NCBI GenBank assembly: GCA_021826605.1
Contig: JAKAZF010000202.1
Location: forward strand, 1 to 5,941
Direction: 5' to 3'
Source: Planctomycetota bacterium
Lineage (GTDB): Bacteria; Planctomycetota; Phycisphaerae; WQYP01
Length of the DNA: 5,941 bases
Position 1 is the first letter of the stretch. Each line of letters begins with the position of its first letter. The notes under the pieces were generated by a model, which worked only from the letters and a program-made list of their open reading frames with translations, searched no databases and was not told the origin of the DNA. The translations under genes were made by a program, and so were the position numbers. Below are positions 1 to 4,956 of this stretch, piece after piece.

Positions 1-920
1 ATTTTATACCAGTTGGTTTTGCCAATATGCCTTAAACCACTGGCCAGGCCTACGCGTTCAAGTCCATATAGGTAATACATGTTGTTGTGTGTCTGGATGT
101 TGCTTGCCAGCCAGCGCAGGCCGGCTTGAATATTCTTATCTTCATGCGGGTTCAAATGTACGCCGATATGCTGATATTGATCCACGACATACAAACTGGC
201 CAACCCCGCGGCGGTCATCGCGCGGGTGGATGCGCCGTGTCCGCTATAAGACCATCCGCCATCGGCATTTTGCCATTTGCGCCAATGTTTCTCACTGCGT
301 ACCCAATACATTCCAGGTGGAGAAAATCCGGCCAATATCGCAGCCCATGTGCCCAACAAGCCATATTGGCTGTTGGAGTTGTCCCAATTTCCGGGCAGAA
401 CTTCATTGGGTTTGATTCCATCCCACACGTAGTGATAGGCCCCATCGGAATGCTGCGCGTTAATAAGATAGAGGCTGGCGCGTTGCACCGCCTGAAAATA
501 TAGCGGGGAATTGGTGGGACTTTCGGTCAGCGCACTAATTTGTAGTGAGGCCACATACGTGCTCTTGGGAGTCAGTTTTTCCAGCCACGTCAATGCCGGT
601 TTGAGCCGCGGGGAATCCACTCCCAGATTCGGACGGTTGAGCGTATTGCCCACTTGCAACAGGGCATATAGCGCCAGGCTGGTTTCGCCGCCGCTGTTCT
701 GCATTCCAGGCGGCATGGTCTCCCAGAAGGTACCTGGTTTTTCAGATTTAAGAAGATACGCCACCCCACGGTCAATCGCCTGCACCACTTCCTTGCGCCG
801 AAGTGGTTGGTGCGGGATGGCCGCCGGGGCCGCAGCCTGCGCATAGATTCCGCCAGCCATGAGCAGTATCAAGGCTTGAACGCATAGAACACGAATGATC
901 CAACGTTTATCAATCTTCAA
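1..920 (-). CDS. Secreted prenyltransferase/squalene-oxidase-repeat protein, probably a DUF4159-type planctomycete protein (partial, 3' end outside window)
   Basis: An uninterrupted minus-strand frame runs from about position 986 to the left edge, so only the first ~306 residues are visible. From the TTG at 920 the product has a basic n-region (KIDKRW), a hydrophobic stretch (residues 8-25) and an AQA signal-peptidase-like site near residue 29, so export is likely. The mature part shows helical repeats with a QW-like motif (DGGWSYSG, residues 220-227) followed by an Ala/Leu-rich helix. This is the style of squalene cyclase/prenyltransferase alpha-alpha barrels. The last visible stretch, with YYLYGLERVG and GKTNWY, resembles planctomycete proteins that carry such repeats before a C-terminal DUF4159 domain; that domain would lie outside the window. 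I see no sign of a real cyclase active site, and the function is unknown. The start is uncertain: in-frame ATGs at 962 and 986 would give long n-regions, whereas TTG 920 has a weak GGA six bases upstream and gives a normal signal peptide. Confidence 0.8.
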   Translation of the reverse strand, partial: MKIDKRWIIRVLCVQALILLMAGGIYAQAAAPAAIPHQPLRRKEVVQAIDRGVAYLLKSEKPGTFWETMPPGMQNSGGETSLALYALLQVGNTLNRPNLGVDSPRLKPALTWLEKLTPKSTYVASLQISALTESPTNSPLYFQAVQRASLYLINAQHSDGAYHYVWDGIKPNEVLPGNWDNSNSQYGLLGTWAAILAGFSPPGMYWVRSEKHWRKWQNADGGWSYSGHGASTRAMTAAGLASLYVVDQYQHIGVHLNPHEDKNIQAGLRWLASNIQTHNNMYYLYGLERVGLASGLRHIGKTNWYK

Positions 921-1112
921 CGGAAATCCGCCAATCTGACACGGTTGGAATACACAGTTCATGGACGCATACCACCATTTTATCATTATCGGTACGCCAT
1001 CGCGCGTAGCTTTTGTGGAAATTCGCGTTTATCGGCTAATTTTGATATGATTCATCGGTTGAGCATCGTTTGGGCACGCGTGGCGAAAACCGTCGGCGAA
1101 TCCTGTGCGAAG
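921..1112. other. Divergent intergenic region between the exported-protein gene and miaB
   Basis: The two flanking genes point away from each other, so promoters for both must lie here or further inside the flanks. For the leftward gene, a GATAAT-like -10 reads on the minus strand at 985-990, but no acceptable -35 is visible at normal spacing. For the rightward gene, see the extended -10 at 1043-1051. Two plus-strand start codons in the miaB frame (945 and 1047) lie here but are not supported. No terminator, repeat or RNA gene was seen. Confidence 0.4.
1043..1051 (+). promoter_or_regulatory. Possible extended -10 promoter element for miaB
   Basis: TGATATGAT reads as an extended -10: a TG, one base, then TATGAT, which matches TATAAT at five of six positions. 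No good -35 lies 17-18 bases upstream, as is common for extended -10 promoters. It would start transcription near 1058, giving a leader of about 55 bases before the ATG at 1113 and excluding the upstream starts at 945 and 1047. It rests on a single short motif and could be chance. Confidence 0.3.
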
Positions 1113-2765
1113 ATGGAATATCACAACGTGAAAAAAATTTATCTCGAAACTTTCGGCTGTCAGATGAATGTGCTTGATAGTGAGCTGGTGGAGGGGCAGC
1201 TGCGCTCGCTTGGCTATGACTTTGTTCCTGACGCTCAACAGGCCGATGTCGTGCTTTATAATACCTGCTCGGTGCGTGAAAAGTCCGAGCAAAAAGTGCT
1301 TTCCCGTCTGGGGCGCCTTAAGGTGCGCAAGCTGCGTGAGCCTGAATTGGTGATTGGTGTCATTGGTTGTATGGCGGAGCGCGACGGAATCGGCATGCTC
1401 CGGCGGTGGCCGCAGGTGGATTTGCTGTGCGGCCCGGGAGAACTCGATAAGCTGCCGGGCCTTCTGGAAAATGTATTGGCGACACATCAGCAACAGGCCG
1501 CCCTTGCGGGCGATACGGCCCGCCGCTCCGGTACGCTGGCATCCGCGGAAGAAGATCACCTGGAGCTGCTGGACCTGTCCCGGAGTTTTTCTCCGGAGAA
1601 AAATAAATATCAGGCGTATATCCGGGTCGTGCGTGGATGCAACAAATTCTGCACGTACTGCGTCGTACCTTATACGCGCGGGCCGGAAATCAGCCGTTCT
1701 CCGCAGGCCATCGTCGATGAGGCCCGGCGGTTGGTGGATGCCGGTGCCAGGGAAATAACCTTGCTGGGCCAAACGGTGAATCATTATGTTTATGAGGATT
1801 CGCCTGCGTCCGGCCCATCCGGTCCCATGCCGCGCCGCACTACCTTCGCGGAGCTTCTGCGGCGTGTGCATGATGACGTGCCGCAGTTGCCGCGACTCCG
1901 CTTTATCACAAGTTTCCCAGCGGATTTTGGTGATGACATTTTGCAGACCATGGCGGAATGTTCAAGAATATGCCGCTATTTGCATATTCCCGCGCAGAGC
2001 GGTTCCAACCGGATACTCAAGATGATGAATCGCGGATACACCGTTGAAAGTTATCTGGAATTGCTGGACAGGGCCAGAAGTTTTATGCCGGGGCTGGCCA
2101 TTGTCGGTGATTTTATCGTGGGCTTTCCAACTGAAACCGATGCGGATTATCAGGCCACGCGGGAATTGGCCGCCAGAGCCAGATATAAAAATGCCTATAT
2201 TTTCAAATATTCGCCGCGGCCAGGTACCGCCGCCATTCGCCGCTACGCGGATGATGTGCCCGACGTCTTTAAGCGCTTTCGCAATCAGGATCTCCTGAAT
2301 CTGCAGAATGAAATTTGCGGGCAACTCAATGAGGAACTGGTGGGTTCAACCGTTGATGTGCTGTGCGAAGGCCCCAGCGGATGGAACCGGCCCGCCGAAT
2401 CGGTCATTGCCGGTGCGGTACACGCCGCTCCCGCCGCACATGACGCGGCAGGCGGCCCGCGCGTGGAATTGGGAACTCGGCTGGCCGCAATTCTGCGTGA
2501 TCGCACCGCCACGATTGCCGCGGATGAGCTTGCGGGTACGTCTTCGCAAAAGAATGGCAATATACAATTGACCGGAAGAACGACCGCGGATCAGATTGTG
2601 GTATTCGACGGTCCCGCTGAACTGGAAGGCCGGATCATACCCATAAAAGTTTGCGTCGTACACAGCCTGACCATTTTCGGAAGAATCGCGCACTCGAGCA
2701 CCATCGCGCCATTGCGCAGGGGCGCCTCCATGAATTTAATTGCATTAAGCCGCATCACCGATTAG
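1113..2765 (+). CDS. miaB: tRNA-2-methylthio-N6-dimethylallyladenosine synthase MiaB (550 aa)
   Basis: This is a radical SAM methylthiotransferase that converts i6A37 to ms2i6A37 in tRNAs reading UNN codons, in the cytoplasm. The N-terminal MTTase domain has its three cluster cysteines: C16 in ETFGCQMN, C52 in YNTCSVRE and C86 in IGCMAER. The radical SAM motif CxxxCxxC is C176/C180/C183 in RGCNKFCTYCVVPYTRG. That motif, with the later TLLGQTVN, points to MiaB and not RimO or MtaB. A TRAM domain follows, starting near V410 (LVGSTVDVLCEGPS) and resuming at L486 (LTGRT) to about residue 523, so some 60 residues separate halves that are nearly contiguous in typical MiaB. The linker between C86 and C176 is also longer than usual. 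At 550 residues it is well above the usual ~440-470. I chose ATG 1113 because it places the conserved IYLETFGCQMN near the N-terminus; the frame is open back to 945, but that stretch lacks family similarity and overlaps the divergent gene's upstream region. No convincing ribosome site is visible. Confidence 0.95.
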   Translation: MEYHNVKKIYLETFGCQMNVLDSELVEGQLRSLGYDFVPDAQQADVVLYNTCSVREKSEQKVLSRLGRLKVRKLREPELVIGVIGCMAERDGIGMLRRWPQVDLLCGPGELDKLPGLLENVLATHQQQAALAGDTARRSGTLASAEEDHLELLDLSRSFSPEKNKYQAYIRVVRGCNKFCTYCVVPYTRGPEISRSPQAIVDEARRLVDAGAREITLLGQTVNHYVYEDSPASGPSGPMPRRTTFAELLRRVHDDVPQLPRLRFITSFPADFGDDILQTMAECSRICRYLHIPAQSGSNRILKMMNRGYTVESYLELLDRARSFMPGLAIVGDFIVGFPTETDADYQATRELAARARYKNAYIFKYSPRPGTAAIRRYADDVPDVFKRFRNQDLLNLQNEICGQLNEELVGSTVDVLCEGPSGWNRPAESVIAGAVHAAPAAHDAAGGPRVELGTRLAAILRDRTATIAADELAGTSSQKNGNIQLTGRTTADQIVVFDGPAELEGRIIPIKVCVVHSLTIFGRIAHSSTIAPLRRGASMNLIALSRITD

Positions 2766-2806
2766 AATCATTCATGGGTAGGCGCTTGGCTGTCAAGGCT
2801 CTGGTA

Positions 2807-2934
2807 GGAGCGGCGGACGAGTTGGCATAAGGCGAGGAATAATAACGTGCGGTGGCCGCTCCTTCGGGGAGTTACACACCGGGGGTTGGTAAGTTCCGGC
2901 GACGTATGGTGCGCCGGAGCGGGTAATCCCGGTG
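2807..2934 (+). promoter_or_regulatory. Structured leader upstream of moaA (candidate regulatory RNA, possibly a Moco riboswitch)
   Basis: The 210-base gap between miaB and moaA is rich in inverted repeats. Seen directly: GGAGCGGC (2807-2814) can pair perfectly with GCCGCTCC (2855-2862); CACCGGG (2877-2883) pairs with CCCGGTG (2928-2934); and nested inside the latter TCCGGCG (2895-2901) pairs with CGCCGGA (2912-2918) around a 10-base loop. An alternative hairpin, CTCC-TTCGG-GGAG (2859-2871), would break the first stem. No T-run follows any stem, so this is not a standard intrinsic terminator. No clear -35/-10 pair was found; a TTGGCA at 2822 lacks a partner at proper spacing. Moco riboswitches are known upstream of moa operons, which makes that a natural guess, but I could not match the consensus from memory, so the class is inference. 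Confidence 0.4.
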
Positions 2935-2975
2935 GCTGCTGAAGATTGGTTCCTTGATGAGAATCGTGGTTGCCC

Positions 2976-3944
2976 ATGCTGCACGACACACGCAACCGAC
3001 ATGTCGGATACCTTCGGTTATCCGTCACACAGGCGTGCCAGTTACGTTGTATTTACTGTCGTCCCGGATTTCATCAGAATCATACACTTGGAATGTTGAC
3101 TCCTGCGGAATTCGGACTGATCGCGGATCATCTTATTCGCCGCCACGGCGTGCGGAAAGTCCGTATTACGGGTGGAGATCCAACCGCGCGCGGGGATTTG
3201 GCTGAAATAATCCAGTGCATTTCCGGAGGACATCCGGATATTGATCTGGCCATGAGCACCAATGGCATGGCACTGGATCGATTGGCCCAGATATGCAAGG
3301 ATGCGGGGTTAAAGCGGGTGAACATCAGCCTGGATACGCTGGATGAAGCAACGTTTGAACATTTAAGTGGCCGACGGGGTGTCGGCAATGTTGTCGCGGG
3401 TATTGACGCGGCAATCGCCGCGGGCCTGATGCCGATAAAACTCAATATGGTGGTGATGCGTGGTATCAATGATGGACAATTGGAATCCATCGTGCACTTT
3501 GCGGCACAGCGGGATTTGCCGCTGCGCTTTATTGAACTTATGCCCATGGGGCCACTGGCGGATAATTGGCATAAGCACTATGTTCCGGCGGCCAGTATCC
3601 GCAGAGCTATTGATCCGCTGACCATTTCCTGGCGGGCGTTGGAACAGGGCGCGGCGAGCAGCCGAGATTATCGCGTTACACTGCGTGATGGACGGGATGT
3701 CACTTTAGGGTTTATTACCCCGATGAGCTGCAATTTCTGCGGCAACTGCAATCGCTTGCGTATTTCCTGCACCGGCGGAATCTTTCCCTGCCTGATGGAT
3801 CAGCCGCGCGGATCGCTTCTGGAATCGTTACGTCCGGTATATGATCCAGATCGCTTTGACGCTTTGCTTGCCGGCGCGCTGACGCAAAAAGCCGCCGAGC
3901 ATCCGCATGATGGTTTTGTGGTAATGACAAGCATTGGAGGATAA
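2976..3944 (+). CDS. moaA: GTP 3',8-cyclase MoaA (322 aa)
   Basis: MoaA is the radical SAM enzyme that starts molybdenum cofactor synthesis by cyclising GTP to 3',8-cyclo-7,8-dihydroGTP, which MoaC then turns into cPMP. Visible hallmarks: the N-terminal CxxxCxxC (C21/C25/C28 in ACQLRCIYC), preceded by the substrate-site arginine R14 in YLRLSVT; K61/R63 before the SAM motif; and the second cluster motif CxxCx13C (C255/C258/C272), with R260 and R262 two and four residues after C258 as in GTP-binding MoaA. The protein ends in the double glycine needed for activity. The GGE motif reads GGDPT (residues 66-70), an unusual Asp. Two extra cysteines (252 and 265) sit around the C-terminal cluster site. 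I chose ATG 2976 because MLHDTRNRHVGYLR lines up with the usual MoaA N-terminus; a TTG six bases earlier (2970) is the only other in-frame start after the stop at 2958. No strong ribosome site is visible. It leads the Moco operon. Confidence 0.95.
   Translation: MLHDTRNRHVGYLRLSVTQACQLRCIYCRPGFHQNHTLGMLTPAEFGLIADHLIRRHGVRKVRITGGDPTARGDLAEIIQCISGGHPDIDLAMSTNGMALDRLAQICKDAGLKRVNISLDTLDEATFEHLSGRRGVGNVVAGIDAAIAAGLMPIKLNMVVMRGINDGQLESIVHFAAQRDLPLRFIELMPMGPLADNWHKHYVPAASIRRAIDPLTISWRALEQGAASSRDYRVTLRDGRDVTLGFITPMSCNFCGNCNRLRISCTGGIFPCLMDQPRGSLLESLRPVYDPDRFDALLAGALTQKAAEHPHDGFVVMTSIGG
3936..3940 (+). promoter_or_regulatory. Ribosome binding site of the CMD-family gene, inside the moaA 3' end
   Basis: A perfect GGAGG lies 10 bases before the ATG at 3951. 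It is formed by the two codons GGA GGA that encode the C-terminal Gly-Gly of MoaA, directly before its TAA stop. It supports the 3951 start and suggests that ribosomes finishing moaA help initiation of the next gene. Confidence 0.75.
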
Positions 3945-3950
3945 GACGCC

Positions 3951-4301
3951 ATGGCCGAATTCAGCGGTAGTCCGACGGATAATGTGCCAACGACATTCAA
4001 GGAGTTTATCCGAAAATTTCCCGCATTGGGTAAAGCCCATGAGGATGTGGCCAAGGCGGTGGACGCTGCCGGTCCAATTGATCCTAAGCACCGTGAACTT
4101 ATTAAGATGGGTATTTGCATGGGGGCGGGCCTGGAGTCGGCCTTCCGCAGCCATGTTCGTCGGGCCATGCAGCATGATGCCAGTGTCGCGGAAATTGAAC
4201 AGACGGTGCTGATGTCCATGAACACCTGCGGCTTTCCGCGCACCGTCGCGGCCTGGCAGTGGGCACATCAGCAGATTCAGCGGGACAAGGAGCGGACTTG
4301 A
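3951..4301 (+). CDS. Carboxymuconolactone decarboxylase (CMD/AhpD-like) family protein lacking the CXXC pair (116 aa)
   Basis: This is a small all-helical protein with the CMD/AhpD signature layout: E49 in HRELIKMGI, then the loop GLESAFRSHVRRA (60-72), then EIEQTVLMSMNTCGFP and a Trp/Ala-rich last helix. In AhpD the catalytic set is Glu-x11-Cys-x2-Cys-x3-His. Here the spacing is exact (E49, 61, 64, H68) and Glu and His are kept, but the cysteine positions are L61 and A64. A peroxiredoxin-reductase-type dithiol function is therefore unlikely. Other CMD-family branches with SHxRRA and no cysteine pair are known, generally of unknown function. C56 and C93 remain but do not fit the redox site. 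The gene starts 6 bases after moaA and its TGA shares one base with the moaD start (TGATG), so it is inside the Moco operon. A role in cofactor synthesis, sulfur or metal handling is inference from context only. Confidence 0.85.
   Translation: MAEFSGSPTDNVPTTFKEFIRKFPALGKAHEDVAKAVDAAGPIDPKHRELIKMGICMGAGLESAFRSHVRRAMQHDASVAEIEQTVLMSMNTCGFPRTVAAWQWAHQQIQRDKERT
4287..4292 (+). promoter_or_regulatory. Ribosome binding site of moaD
   Basis: AAGGAG lies 8 bases before the ATG at 4301. It settles the moaD start there and not at an in-frame start near 4259, which would add 14 residues that do not fit the ubiquitin-like fold's first beta strand. Confidence 0.75.
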
Positions 4302-4546
4302 TGGTGACCGTCAAACTTTTCGGTCCCGCCGCGCAGCTTGTCGGGGTTGCGGAAATAGCGATTCAACCGATGGACACCGATATGACCTGCGGTTGGCTGA
4401 AAGATGCAATCGTGCGGCGATATCCACAACTGGTGACACGGATGCCATCCGCCAGGCTGGCGGTGAATTATTCTTACACTTCGGATGATACGTTGCTGAC
4501 AGGTGACGAGGAAATTGCACTCATTGAGGCGGTAAGTGGCGGATGA
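4301..4546 (+). CDS. moaD: Molybdopterin synthase sulfur carrier subunit MoaD (81 aa)
   Basis: MoaD is the small ubiquitin-like subunit of molybdopterin synthase. Its C-terminal glycine is adenylated by a MoeB-type enzyme and converted to a thiocarboxylate that delivers sulfur to cPMP on MoaE. The sequence opens with the expected first strand VTVKLFGPAAQLVG, has the YPQL segment at 41-44, the AVNYSYTSDDTLL segment at 54-66 and GDEEIALIEAVSGG at the end (68-81), with Gly80-Gly81 intact. The usual ALIPPVSGG reads ALIEAVSGG, so the two prolines before the flexible tail are replaced by Glu-Ala. Length is normal for the family. Its stop overlaps the moaE start (ATGA), so the two subunits of the complex are probably translated in a coupled, balanced way. 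No MoeB is encoded in the window. Confidence 0.93.
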   Translation: MVTVKLFGPAAQLVGVAEIAIQPMDTDMTCGWLKDAIVRRYPQLVTRMPSARLAVNYSYTSDDTLLTGDEEIALIEAVSGG

Positions 4547-4956
4547 TACTGACAGTTGACTTGTGTGATGGGCCTGTTCGCAATACACCGCGGCGATCGG
4601 ATGTTGCCGCCGGCGCGGTACTGGTATTTGAAGGTATTGTGCGACCCGATGAAGAGGGACGGCCGATTCTGGGGCTTGATTATAAAGCGTATGATCCCAT
4701 GGCTCGCGCTGAATTCCATCGCCTGGGAGAGTTTATGATGCGTGAATTTGATTTACTGGAGGTGAATGTCCAGCATAGCCGCGGATTCGTTCCTGCAGGA
4801 GAGTGTTCCTTCCGATTAGTCGTAGCGTCGAAACATCGCCAATCGGCGTTGGCGGCGACAGATTGGTTCATAGCCGCAATGAAGCGTGATGTGCCGATCT
4901 GGAAGACGCCGGTATTTATGGGTCAAGACCGCGCGATGGAGGGAGTCCGCCTGTGA
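4543..4956 (+). CDS. moaE: Molybdopterin synthase catalytic subunit MoaE (137 aa)
   Basis: MoaE dimerises and binds two MoaD tails, transferring two sulfurs to cPMP to make the dithiolene of molybdopterin. Family marks seen: GAVLVFEGIVR (24-34), the GLDYKAYDPMA strand-helix (44-54), the QHSRGFVPAGE segment (77-87, where many family members have HRxG), SKHRQSA (96-102), K114 and PIWK with K121 (118-121). The two lysines correspond to the catalytic pair of E. coli MoaE. Length is close to the usual 140-150 residues. The ATG lies in the 4-base overlap with moaD; a GAGG sits 13 bases upstream and GGCGG immediately before the start, so translation probably depends on ribosomes leaving moaD. Its stop overlaps the moeA GTG start (GTGA). 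Confidence 0.94.
   Translation: MILTVDLCDGPVRNTPRRSDVAAGAVLVFEGIVRPDEEGRPILGLDYKAYDPMARAEFHRLGEFMMREFDLLEVNVQHSRGFVPAGECSFRLVVASKHRQSALAATDWFIAAMKRDVPIWKTPVFMGQDRAMEGVRL
4938..4945 (+). promoter_or_regulatory. Ribosome binding site deciding the GTG start of moeA
   Basis: GGAGGGAG lies 7 bases before the GTG at 4953. Its strength and spacing support GTG as the moeA start; the next in-frame ATG, at residue 11, has no comparable site. Confidence 0.7.

Noticed and set aside
87..503. Plus-strand open frames of 108 to 138 codons
   Set aside because: They are antisense to the repeat protein on the minus strand, whose continuous frame, signal peptide and QW-like motif are convincing.
945..1112. Upstream extension of the miaB frame to a start at 945 (or 1047)
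   Set aside because: The extra 56 residues do not look like any MiaB N-terminus, have no ribosome site, and overlap the upstream region of the divergent gene. ATG 1113 places the conserved start of the MTTase domain correctly.
1029..1871. A 280-codon open frame on the minus strand
   Set aside because: It lies entirely opposite miaB, whose frame is certain from its cluster and radical SAM motifs. The antisense product has no recognisable domain and is rich in His, Arg and Gln, as expected of a shadow frame.
2822..2845. Promoter for moaA made of TTGGCA and an AT-rich AATAATAA
   Set aside because: The -35-like hexamer is good, but the AT-rich segment lies only 10 to 12 bases downstream, too close for a standard promoter.
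2785..2871. Rho-independent terminator after miaB
   Set aside because: The short stems here (CTTG/CAAG at 2785-2797 and CTCC/GGAG at 2859-2871) are weak and no T-run follows.
2768..3028. Minus-strand open frames of 69 and 86 codons across the miaB-moaA gap
   Set aside because: They run through the inverted repeats of the leader into moaA, show no domain and have low-complexity composition; they are more likely by-products of a structured non-coding region.
2954..3205. Plus-strand open frame overlapping the moaA start, with an ATG at 2957
   Set aside because: It is out of frame with moaA, has no family similarity and no ribosome site. A leader-peptide role was considered, but it extends 80 codons into moaA and is not supported.
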